64,000 bases of DNA from the IMG/VR virus record IMGVR_UViG_3300047548_000772, positions 62,001 through 126,000 of that record. One strand, written 5' to 3'. The translations under genes and the position numbers were made by a program. Positions within the stretch are counted from its first letter, which is position 1. Each line of letters opens with the position of its first letter. Below, piece after piece: positions 16,884-24,444 of this stretch. The notes beneath the pieces are model-generated. The model was not told where the DNA came from. It ran no database searches and worked only from the letters and a program-made list of their open reading frames with translations. This DNA is from a virus.

Positions 16884-18285
16884 CCCACCAGGCTTTCATT
16901 TCTGGGAATGTTGCTAAAAAGTCTGTGCCGCGGCGGCGATCATGTTCAGCGAAGAAACGATAAAAATCTGCTTTGTTGCGCTGTACATACGCAGGATCTA
17001 ACTTGGCACCATCGCGCATCCAAGCAATGTCACGATCTAGCCTAGCAATTTCATAGTCCTTAAACCCTTTAAAGCGAGTTTGTTCGGTTTCTGCATTTTT
17101 AAGCATATACACCCAAACTTCTTCTAAATGATCTGCATAGGATTCTGGCAGTAATTGCATACTTTGCCAAGCGGGTGTGCGTAGTACAGGCGTGTCAAAC
17201 CACACACGTTGATAATGATTAGAATAAATCTGACGCAAGCCTAGTATAGCTGTCATTAGATATTCAAGTGTGCTTACGCTTAAATTATTCATTGTAATAA
17301 TAAACGTAATCGAACTGCGTCCGGGAATTTCTGTTAAAAATTGATTAACACGATCCCATAATAGCGCAAAGTCTAATCCATTACGAATATATTCCGCACG
17401 TTCAAACATAGCATCTAAACTAACATATTGCATAAAGTGTTCAACGTGTGGGTCATTGTCGTCGCACAAGCGTTTAACATAGGACTTGTACTTTTGCCAC
17501 AGGCTTTCTTCTACTGAAAAATTACTGGTTACATTTAAATGTAACTTGGGATTGTGATTGGCCAGCACATAATCAAACACACGATATGTATTTTTATCCA
17601 TTAATGGCTCACCACCAGTCATGCGGAAATGTTCTAACTGTGGATAAAGCTCGGGCCACCACTGCCAAAATGCTTCTACATAAGGATTATGTTCTCTATT
17701 AGGTATTGGGCGGCGCTGCCCAGTAAAATAACCGGGATCATTATGAGGAGTGGAAGTAGGAAACGCTCCTTCACGCTGAGCCTCATCCATCCACGAACTC
17801 GAGAACTGAGGGCTACAGTAACTACAACGTAGGTTGCAAGCATAGTTAAAATTAACTTCAACATAACTGGGGATAGCATCTTCGTCTCCTGTGCTGTGTG
17901 CTATTTGATCAAAACTAGGTGCAGCCCAAGGTTCGCCCGAACGATAATGACGGTCCGATAATTTGCCATTATCTTCCATAGCCCAACAGTAACTACATTC
18001 TGCAGGCCGGGTTCCTTGTAACATTAACTTACGTTGCGACTTTTTATATTCAGTATTGTGTAATGCGCTGGGTTTACGCTGTATTTCTTCTACGGGTATA
18101 ACATGCAGTGGAGGATGATAGCACGAGTTATTCATGCCCGTGGTTAAATGTAAACTAACTTGCTTCCATTTGGCCAAGCACAAACTCGGACTAACTGCGT
18201 CTAGTTTTTCCTTGATTATTTCTGCATCACTTAAAAACTTTGATTTAAAGTCCTGTGTAACTTCATCGCCCTTGTTATTATTCAT
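16852..18285 (-). CDS. Twitch/SPASM-type radical SAM protein 5 (second subfamily)
   Basis: A 477-residue radical SAM protein. Ligands are C150, C154 and C157 (ACNLRCSYCSPQFSSSW) and the SAM motif is MTGGEPLM. N-terminal cysteines are C36 (LCLAKW), C55 and C97/C100 (CSYCW), as in protein 4. The ATG at 18285 was chosen; it overlaps the upstream stop by 8 bases, whereas an in-frame TTG at 18315 gives a longer overlap and a weaker start. It differs from its partner mainly by an N-terminal extension of about 10 residues and by an insertion before the barrel. Confidence 0.9.
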   Translation of the reverse strand: MNNNKGDEVTQDFKSKFLSDAEIIKEKLDAVSPSLCLAKWKQVSLHLTTGMNNSCYHPPLHVIPVEEIQRKPSALHNTEYKKSQRKLMLQGTRPAECSYCWAMEDNGKLSDRHYRSGEPWAAPSFDQIAHSTGDEDAIPSYVEVNFNYACNLRCSYCSPQFSSSWMDEAQREGAFPTSTPHNDPGYFTGQRRPIPNREHNPYVEAFWQWWPELYPQLEHFRMTGGEPLMDKNTYRVFDYVLANHNPKLHLNVTSNFSVEESLWQKYKSYVKRLCDDNDPHVEHFMQYVSLDAMFERAEYIRNGLDFALLWDRVNQFLTEIPGRSSITFIITMNNLSVSTLEYLMTAILGLRQIYSNHYQRVWFDTPVLRTPAWQSMQLLPESYADHLEEVWVYMLKNAETEQTRFKGFKDYEIARLDRDIAWMRDGAKLDPAYVQRNKADFYRFFAEHDRRRGTDFLATFPEMKAWWDECKYYANNS

Positions 18286-18736
18286 GTGAGTTTGTTCCGA
18301 GACGGTTAAGGTCAAATTGACTTTGATTCTTTAACATATAGCGCATTGGATTGTTTTCTGTTAAACACATTTCAATCGTACCGTTAAATCCCCAATAATT
18401 TTCGTGTGTGATTTCACTGTGATTATCACGGCGGCAACTAAAGACCTGATCTATTAGATCAATGTGTAAAGGAAAATTGTTTATTTTGATTCCTGTAATT
18501 TCAATCGCTTTGTCTTTGGTAATTGTGCCAGTGGCGTCAATTTCCATGTCGTTTTTATTTTTATTACTGACTGTAATTTTTAGTGTAGTCGGCCAATTTA
18601 CATCAAATGTAACAGTTGATGGTCCTTCGGGAAAATTATTGTTGCTGTAAATTTCTTGGTCGTCGCTACAGATTAACAAATGCATTGATCCGTTGCAATT
18701 TGTAGAATTAACATCAAAAGTAATTGTGGTTTTCAT
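18278..18736 (-). CDS. Small beta-rich protein of unknown function
   Basis: A 152-residue soluble protein placed between two radical SAM genes, sharing an ATGA with the upstream B12-type gene and overlapping the downstream one by 8 bases. The first half alternates hydrophobic and Thr/Ser/Asn residues (TVTFDVNWPTTLKITVSN), as in beta-sandwich or carbohydrate-binding domains. The second half has HENYWGFNGTIEMCL. No catalytic motif is seen. It may be a binding partner or a substrate of the radical SAM enzymes; that idea rests on position only. Confidence 0.75.
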   Translation of the reverse strand: MKTTITFDVNSTNCNGSMHLLICSDDQEIYSNNNFPEGPSTVTFDVNWPTTLKITVSNKNKNDMEIDATGTITKDKAIEITGIKINNFPLHIDLIDQVFSCRRDNHSEITHENYWGFNGTIEMCLTENNPMRYMLKNQSQFDLNRLGTNSHE

Positions 18737-20145
18737 GATGACAATTCTTTATGTGCTATACCTAGTGTGTCGTTGTTGCCCGACGTCGTCGGAATATTTA
18801 GATCCTTTAAAAGGTCCTTGAGTTCTTGTGCATATTTTATACGATCTTGAGTTGTTACGCAAGTAGTTGGTGTTATCCAAATAGTGGGTATTGATCCCAC
18901 TGAAATACCATATTCCTTTTGCTTTTTATCAAGTTGCGTATTTGGTAATATTGCTGCCAAAGAAAAAACTACTTGCGATACAGTATTGCGGGCGTATTGT
19001 TTTCGGTCCTTGAACCATTGTTTAGTGAATTCAAAGTCTTCTTTAGTCTCGGTTGGGTATCCAACAATTAACAATAACAGCAGTGGCACCGAATACTTTT
19101 GCGCCATTGCTAAATGATAATCAATTGCAGCATTGGTAAAGTTTTTACCTAGTGCTACGCGAACTTTTTCAATTACGCTTTCTATGCCAAGTTGTAAAAA
19201 CCCATTGGACTTTTTAAGTTTTTTCCAAAATTCTTCTGGGTGCTGCTGTTGGTTTCTAACAATAAAATATCCATCCCACGATATTTGCTGGTCAGGGTGT
19301 TGATCGTTGTACTCACAGATAAAATCCAATAATAGTCGAAACTCTTTCATGTTACCATTGGTCAAACTATTGTAAAAAAAGAATTTACGGATATTGTAGC
19401 GTTTAATTTGTTCGACCATTTCTGCAATAATGTTATCTGCAGTACGATATTGATATTTTTTCCAATGCTCAATTACATCGCAGAATTCACATGTGCGCAC
19501 ACACCCGCGGCTATCACATATTGGAATTCCTTGTTCTTTGTAATTGTCAAAATTGTAATCGTCAAAATCCGGATAAGGCAGTTGGTTAAGATCGCGTATA
19601 GGTTGCCACGCTGCTGAGTTAATTCCAATGTAGTTTAAGTTGTCTTTAAGGTACTCAATAATACTGTATTCACCGTCGCCGTTGATGTAATCGCTGATAT
19701 ACCCGTGACTCTTTAACATTTCGGCATAACTCATTGATGAATCTGCAATAAAGTTTTTAATACCGCTGCCGCCGATTACTATCTTAAGTGTAGGATTAGT
19801 ATATGATAAGTGATAGCATAGCCACAATCCAAAATATTGTGTGTCTTGAGTTAGAAAACTTAACCCTAGCACATGTGGGTTTACTTGTGTAATTCTATCT
19901 ACACAATAGTCTAACAAATCACCTATTTCTTGTTCAATGCCCGGGGAAAACTCTTGCTCCTTAAGGAACTTTTCAAGATCTTCGCGACGCGGACTTTGCT
20001 CGATTTTATTCATTACTTCGATGTTCAGATCAATGGCTTGAGCGTCGAAGCCGCTGGCTTTTGCGCAGGCTTTTAATAGCGCAGGAGCCAAAATAGGTCT
20101 TTGCGTTATAGTTCCTGGAACAGAAGCAAATAAAATATCAATCAT
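18733..20145 (-). CDS. B12-binding-type radical SAM protein
   Basis: A 470-residue protein with two parts. Residues 1 to about 170 look like a cobalamin-binding Rossmann domain: PxLAPALLKACAKASGF, then IVIGGSGIKNF and NGDGEYSIIEYL. The classic DxHxxG cobalamin-binding motif is not evident. The radical SAM core follows with C215, C219 and C222 in SRGCVRTCEFCD; later segments GIESVIEKVR and LLIVGYPTETKEDFEF are typical of this class (as in BchE, MiaB-like and other B12 radical SAM enzymes). Such enzymes often methylate unactivated carbons or rearrange rings. It follows the glycosyltransferase gene at 20155 after a 9-base gap. Confidence 0.9.
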   Translation of the reverse strand: MIDILFASVPGTITQRPILAPALLKACAKASGFDAQAIDLNIEVMNKIEQSPRREDLEKFLKEQEFSPGIEQEIGDLLDYCVDRITQVNPHVLGLSFLTQDTQYFGLWLCYHLSYTNPTLKIVIGGSGIKNFIADSSMSYAEMLKSHGYISDYINGDGEYSIIEYLKDNLNYIGINSAAWQPIRDLNQLPYPDFDDYNFDNYKEQGIPICDSRGCVRTCEFCDVIEHWKKYQYRTADNIIAEMVEQIKRYNIRKFFFYNSLTNGNMKEFRLLLDFICEYNDQHPDQQISWDGYFIVRNQQQHPEEFWKKLKKSNGFLQLGIESVIEKVRVALGKNFTNAAIDYHLAMAQKYSVPLLLLLIVGYPTETKEDFEFTKQWFKDRKQYARNTVSQVVFSLAAILPNTQLDKKQKEYGISVGSIPTIWITPTTCVTTQDRIKYAQELKDLLKDLNIPTTSGNNDTLGIAHKELSS

Positions 20146-20154
20146 TTATTAAAC

Positions 20155-21081
20155 TTACCAACCTTCGATACTTCTAATAACGTCTATTTCGCGTGTCATA
20201 ACACCACGATTGTGCCAGTTGCTCCGATAATGATGCTTAAAGAAAGCACTTTGTTCTGCTAGTAGCATAGACATAGGCAAGTCAAGTTGAATATGTAACT
20301 CGTCGGCTACTGTGTTTGCTACTAATTCTGGTTGCGAGTCTTTGACAGTTAACCATAGTTCTTGTAACTTATCAAAGTTTTGTACCTCGGTATAATCCCA
20401 GTTTGTAAGCATAGTCATGTATGTGCCTTGGCGTGCGCCAGCAATTGCCCACATACCAAAATCCACATCTGCGCCTACGTTGTGCCAAATTGTTAAATGA
20501 TCTAGATTGCGCTTATGTACTAAGTCTTTGAACTCTGTTTGATTAGGTTTACGACCTCGATCTAAGCACATCTTGACGCCTTCGCGGAATCCTGCACGCC
20601 AAGCCTGGAACGCTGATCCATTAGGATATGTAGTTGAATAACAATCATGCATGGGCCAGTATAACGGATCGAAACAAAACTCCACTACAGTTTCGCTGCG
20701 TCCATCGGTATTTTCATGTGTGCGCATGTTATTGACAAACTCACGTGTCCAAGAACTTATACCACCGTTGCCGTACATTAGACCATTGATGTGATTACGA
20801 GCACGCCAACGTAGTGTTGCCTTTTCCCAGGATTCATCTGGAAACTCTAAGGTCAAGTTAAAGAAACTTTCGTCGGGTATGTTATCACCATCAATTAAGA
20901 TAAAACGTTCTGTGTCGGACGCTGCGGCTGCTGCTTTGTGTGCTGCATCGGATCCTTTGACACCATCTACACGTTTGGCCCAAGGTACCATATTACGAAT
21001 ACGCACCCAAAATTCTTCCTTTTGTGGTTCATCGTAGCTTAGGTAAATGCAATCTAAATCTGCTATATCAACTTGCTTCAT
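20155..21081 (-). CDS. GT-A-like glycosyltransferase with DGDN motif
   Basis: A 308-residue protein. Residues 39-67 read VDGVKGSDAAHKAAAAAS and then ILIDGDN, a DxD-type metal/nucleotide-sugar site (64-67) as in GT-A enzymes. The following WRARNHINGLMYGNGGISSW is the relative of the HAKNPVNGLEYG segment in the protein at 2449-4065. It is therefore the likely active member of a pair whose other member has lost DxD. It overlaps the next gene by 14 bases. Donor and acceptor cannot be predicted. Confidence 0.7.
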   Translation of the reverse strand: MKQVDIADLDCIYLSYDEPQKEEFWVRIRNMVPWAKRVDGVKGSDAAHKAAAAASDTERFILIDGDNIPDESFFNLTLEFPDESWEKATLRWRARNHINGLMYGNGGISSWTREFVNNMRTHENTDGRSETVVEFCFDPLYWPMHDCYSTTYPNGSAFQAWRAGFREGVKMCLDRGRKPNQTEFKDLVHKRNLDHLTIWHNVGADVDFGMWAIAGARQGTYMTMLTNWDYTEVQNFDKLQELWLTVKDSQPELVANTVADELHIQLDLPMSMLLAEQSAFFKHHYRSNWHNRGVMTREIDVIRSIEGW

Positions 21082-21415
21082 AAGTTATCTCTGCTTTCCA
21101 GTAAGTTTTGTTAGGATAGTCTTTGCTGACAATAATAGTAATATCATCGGCGTAGCATGCATAGTCACCCGACTCAGCGGGCTTTAATTTCCAACTTTGC
21201 GGTACGCTTGTGTATATAATGCGACCATCGCGCACCACAGCGTCATATCGCATTTCAGCAAATGTTTGCCGATCAACAACAATAAAGTTGCCAGGAAGGT
21301 CGTCCATTGTGTAACATATAATTGTACCATCGTCATTGTAGTACAATCTATATTCTAGTCGTTGTTCCGGTTGCGACCAATCAAACTCTGCTAGTGCTTG
21401 TAAGAAGGGATCCAT
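21068..21415 (-). CDS. Small protein of unknown function
   Basis: A 115-residue protein beginning MDPFLQALAEFDWSQPE. The ATG at 21415 gives a 35-base overlap with the upstream gene; a start at 21466 would overlap by 86 bases and seems less likely. The body is beta-rich with many Tyr and Asp residues (RLYYNDDGTIICYTMDDLPG) and ends with TYWKAEITYEAS. I recognise no domain. It sits between two transferase genes, and the close spacing means it is co-expressed with them. Confidence 0.7.
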   Translation of the reverse strand: MDPFLQALAEFDWSQPEQRLEYRLYYNDDGTIICYTMDDLPGNFIVVDRQTFAEMRYDAVVRDGRIIYTSVPQSWKLKPAESGDYACYADDITIIVSKDYPNKTYWKAEITYEAS

Positions 21416-22205
21416 AATGTTTTTCCAATATATGTGCAAGAGCTTTTTCTTGATAATGCCATGCACCTTGTTGTTCTACTGTGTTAATGCGCACACGACC
21501 CTGATCCAATTCCCATACGTATTCTGATGTCCAAGGACGTATGTCTGACTTTAAATAATTGACCTGTGGTTTCATATGTATGATACTAGGCCAAGCATCG
21601 GGTAGTGTTACACGTTCTACGCCCATGTATTTGGCAACCATGGCATAAATCATGTCCGTGTTAGCAGGCACGTTGTCACAGAACTTTAGTGTTTTACGAA
21701 CTTCGGTCCATTGCTCAAAGAAGGTCTGCACTAGGTTGAAGAACTCCGCTGCTGTGCGACTAAGTCGCCAATATGTAATTGCATTGTACACATCGGGCAG
21801 ATCATTATCATCAAACATGCGTCGATATGCTCGACACTCACTAACATCATTTAAGTAGTTACGCATACCCCGGCTAATAACTACGTCGCGGTGCTCAAAC
21901 CATGACCACCAATGAGCAATGGATTCTGTAATTACCATGTCGGCTTCTAGTTTAATAGTTTCGCGGAACGGGCTGGCAGCAAACACTTGCCAGTCGTTGT
22001 GCCATCCGCCGACATCGCCGTATGGTAATGGCTTAACTAAATCAAATACTGGGTCAGTTTCTGTGTCGTTGGTTACTAGACAAATTTTGCAATCAGGCAT
22101 CCAATAACGTAGGCTTTTAGCCAGTGCTCTGGCACAAGCAAGATAGTCATCTTGGCCGTTGTTGCTGGCTAGGATTAAGTATCCACGTTCAAATTCTACT
22201 GCCAC
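21381..22205 (-). CDS. GT8-like glycosyltransferase A
   Basis: About 274 residues. The N-terminal part, GYLILASNN followed by DYLACARALAKSLRYWMPDCKICLVTND, is the sugar-nucleotide-binding layout of GT8-like GT-A enzymes; KLEADMVI (about 87-89 for EAD) takes the place of DxD. No ATG exists near the expected start. GTG at 22205 is given, TTG at 22217 is also possible, and both overlap the upstream gene. Its neighbour at 22189 is a relative with a true DTD motif. Together they could build a short sugar chain. Confidence 0.7.
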   Translation of the reverse strand: MAVEFERGYLILASNNGQDDYLACARALAKSLRYWMPDCKICLVTNDTETDPVFDLVKPLPYGDVGGWHNDWQVFAASPFRETIKLEADMVITESIAHWWSWFEHRDVVISRGMRNYLNDVSECRAYRRMFDDNDLPDVYNAITYWRLSRTAAEFFNLVQTFFEQWTEVRKTLKFCDNVPANTDMIYAMVAKYMGVERVTLPDAWPSIIHMKPQVNYLKSDIRPWTSEYVWELDQGRVRINTVEQQGAWHYQEKALAHILEKHYGSLLTSTSRV

Positions 22206-23010
22206 AGATTTTTCCAAAGTCAGGTTTATTCATTACATGTAAGTCTGTATTAGACAATATCATGCGTTGATGACGTTCTTTAAACTCTACCATGCGTACA
22301 TAGTTAAGTTGAAACTGATCATCGTCTAGTTGATTTAGATATACATCATAAAAACTTGTTAACAAAGGCCAAGGAATACTAGGCACAGCGTTAGGTAAAT
22401 GTCCGTATAATGTGCTTAGTGCAATACTAATGGCGTAGTCATTGCGGTAAGGTTCTTCTTTGAATTTGTACAATCTGCTATAATGATAATAGTTGTTCTC
22501 TATCATATTCATCATAGCAAATGTATCTTCTGCTAGTCGGCTGCGCTTGAAATAAAGCACCGTTGCCCACCACATGGGAAATTCCACAAAGCCAAATCGT
22601 GTATCGATGGCAAAGTTTTCTCGATCTGTTACGTCTAGTACATAACGATGGCACAGTAAATCTTGTCCAACGTCAAACAATACTTTTAAACGATCGCTAG
22701 CAACAATGTAATCTGTATCTAAAACAAGCGTTTCATCGTATGGACTAAATGCATAAGCATTATGGCGCCCACAGTTGTACCAATGTGCGCTAGAATCGGC
22801 ATTCATATGATCGTATTTGCGTGTTCCGCCAGACTTTGATTCAGTGACAACAACGTTATCAAACATAGAGGTATCCTCGGGAGGATCATTTGTTACTAAC
22901 GTTGTTGGCAACCCTAAATGACGTTCAATGCGAGGTGCTGACCACTGTGCTTGACTAACATAGTCAACCTTGTCATTGTTAAATGCAAAAAGTACTGCGC
23001 CCTTGGTCAT
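22189..23010 (-). CDS. GT8-like glycosyltransferase B
   Basis: A 273-residue GT-A-like protein. It begins MTKGAVLFAFNNDKVDYV, followed by VTND (39-42) and the metal-site motif LVLDTDYIV (DTD 98-100). The ATG at 23010 shares an ATGA with the stop of the upstream 106-residue gene; this short overlap decides the start over a longer frame that opens at 23067. The C-terminal part lacks any extra domain. It is the better candidate for an active transferase of the pair. Confidence 0.75.
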   Translation of the reverse strand: MTKGAVLFAFNNDKVDYVSQAQWSAPRIERHLGLPTTLVTNDPPEDTSMFDNVVVTESKSGGTRKYDHMNADSSAHWYNCGRHNAYAFSPYDETLVLDTDYIVASDRLKVLFDVGQDLLCHRYVLDVTDRENFAIDTRFGFVEFPMWWATVLYFKRSRLAEDTFAMMNMIENNYYHYSRLYKFKEEPYRNDYAISIALSTLYGHLPNAVPSIPWPLLTSFYDVYLNQLDDDQFQLNYVRMVEFKERHQRMILSNTDLHVMNKPDFGKICGSRI

Positions 23011-23327
23011 CGTTGACGTGCTAATTCTTCGTGTTCGACTAACCAGGCATTCATTTGCTCTTGCCATATTTGCGATGCTTTGTCAAACAACTCTCGAGGC
23101 ACTACTTTTACAGGTGTGTCGTACAAATCTAAAAGCACAATGGCGGGTAGCCATTCGTCGCAAAGGTGTAAGGTAGCCATTAATTCTGGGCCTGCTCGCC
23201 ACATTCCACCAGCATGGGCAAATACCATTTTGCTGGCATACTTTTCTTTGAGTAGTTTCTTTTGCGTAGCGTGGTCAAAACGGCTACGTATTTCTTTAAC
23301 TAGAGTATCTGGATTAGACATATTCAT
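23007..23327 (-). CDS. Small conserved-type phage protein of unknown function
   Basis: A 106-residue protein and the first gene of the modification block after the terminator. It contains RSRFDHATQKKLLKEKY and FAHAGGMWRAGPELMATL, then VVPRELFDKASQIWQEQMNAW. Proteins of this pattern are, from memory, common next to tail-fibre genes in T4-like cyanophages, where their role is not known. ATG 23327 has a second ATG two codons later; either could be used. An imperfect GGA precedes the start. No catalytic motif is visible. Confidence 0.75.
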   Translation of the reverse strand: MNMSNPDTLVKEIRSRFDHATQKKLLKEKYASKMVFAHAGGMWRAGPELMATLHLCDEWLPAIVLLDLYDTPVKVVPRELFDKASQIWQEQMNAWLVEHEELARQR

Positions 23328-23359
23328 TCCGTAATTTTACTACAATATGTAGCAAAAGT

Positions 23360-23382
23360 AAAGGGCCCGAAGGCCCTTTTTT
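23360..23382 (-). terminator. Hairpin terminator with UUCG loop
   Basis: An 8-bp stem AAAGGGCC/GGCCCTTT encloses CGAA on the plus strand, which reads as a UUCG tetraloop in minus-strand RNA, followed by UUUACUUUU. It lies 20 bases past the stop of the last structural gene, so it should end the virion transcript. The plus-strand copy has an even longer T run and may act in both directions. A small inverted repeat CTACA-ATA-TGTAG follows at 23340-23352, ahead of the modification block. Confidence 0.85.
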
Positions 23383-23401
23383 GTCCAGATACTGTAACCT
23401 A

Positions 23402-24331
23402 TTAGGCTACTGCTGATGTATAAGAAGCAGTGATTGAACCCCAGGTGTTGCTGATGTTTGTTGTTTCACTAGCAACTGCGGTAAATGTCGGTGTCCATGT
23501 ACCGTCAACTGTACCGCCCGAAACTGTACCAGTACGGTTGATAGCAGCAGTAATGATAATCGATGGTGCTGGAGCAGCAGTACTACCGCGAATATTGATA
23601 GTTAGGTTGTCGCCTTCGTAACCATAATAACTTGTTGTAGTTTGTTGGAATACTTGTTGGTTAACGTTGGTTAATTGATAATATCCAGTACCAGTTGAGA
23701 TAGTTGGGGAACCCGAACCACCAGTTTTAGTTGTGCCTGTGTAGCTCGATCCAGCAATTGTTTGTGTTACGCCACCACATGTCCAGTTTAATGTACCACA
23801 TGCTGTTAATAAAGAACCTAGTGCTGTACCAGCTGGTGATGCTGTGCCACCAGAACGAGCAATAGCACATGTTAGACGGCCGCCTGTGTTAAAGAAATAA
23901 CGTGCTTGTGCAGCAGAACCAAATGTAAATGTAGCAGTAAATGTTAGTGAGTTAGTCCAAGCCGATGTGTATGCTGAACCGGTTGCAGTAGTTGTAGTAC
24001 CAACCGCCGAGCAGTTATAACGAGCGTTAGTGATTGCAGTAATATTGGTCGATAGTGCAGCATAAGCACTAATTGTGTTACCAGCCACTGGGCTAGTAAT
24101 ACCAGTAATTGTTGTTCCTTGGTGAGCAGCAGCTGACGAAATTCTGCTTAATAATGTTGACCATTGTGTAGCTGTTACTGTGTTTGTAGCTGCAACTGAA
24201 CTAATTGCTGTTTGTCCGTAACCATAGTTATCGTTTGCACTAGGACTTTTGTCATTCCAAATGTTATTTACGCTAGTGGCAAACGAGTTATAGTCGCTGG
24301 CTAAAATTACTGATCCTGTTGAATATGTCAT
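23402..24331 (-). CDS. Thr/Ser/Ala-rich virion structural protein
   Basis: A 309-residue protein of low complexity, very rich in Thr, Ser, Ala and Gly. The N-terminus MTYSTGSVILASDYNSFATSVNNIWND is typical of fibre-associated or virion proteins of T4-like marine phages. A middle part with several Cys residues (LTCAIARSGG, LTACGTLNWTCGG) is unusual for the type. The C-terminal part, AINRTGTVSGGTVDGTWTPTF, looks beta-structured. It is the last gene before the terminator and follows the tail-fibre-like gene with a 113-base gap. Exact position in the particle unknown. Confidence 0.8.
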   Translation of the reverse strand: MTYSTGSVILASDYNSFATSVNNIWNDKSPSANDNYGYGQTAISSVAATNTVTATQWSTLLSRISSAAAHQGTTITGITSPVAGNTISAYAALSTNITAITNARYNCSAVGTTTTATGSAYTSAWTNSLTFTATFTFGSAAQARYFFNTGGRLTCAIARSGGTASPAGTALGSLLTACGTLNWTCGGVTQTIAGSSYTGTTKTGGSGSPTISTGTGYYQLTNVNQQVFQQTTTSYYGYEGDNLTINIRGSTAAPAPSIIITAAINRTGTVSGGTVDGTWTPTFTAVASETTNISNTWGSITASYTSAVA

Positions 24332-24353
24332 TACTTATTTTCCCTTTGTATTA

Positions 24354-24369
24354 GTTGATTATGATCAAC
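24354..24369. repeat. Perfect inverted repeat in the 113-base gap between fibre genes
   Basis: GTTGAT-TATG-ATCAAC is a perfect 6-bp inverted repeat in the gap 24332-24444. It lies about 25 bases upstream of the start of the 309-residue gene and could be an operator or a small RNA hairpin. The gap has no NATAAATA box and no convincing sigma70 promoter; GGGA ahead of the 24331 ATG serves as ribosome binding site. Confidence 0.45.
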
Positions 24370-24444
24370 GCTATAAACCAACGGCGCTTGCACGTCATTG
24401 TACTACTTTGTCTATAGCTGGGTATAATCCAATACTTGCCTTTC

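Noticed and set aside
18286-18315. TTG start extending radical SAM protein 5
   Set aside because: It lies inside the upstream gene with a longer overlap, while ATG 18285 gives the 8-base overlap seen elsewhere in the block.
10795-20145. Radical SAM genes as anaerobic ribonucleotide reductase activators (nrdG)
   Set aside because: They are far longer than NrdG, have additional cysteine-rich regions, and no NrdD-type partner is present.
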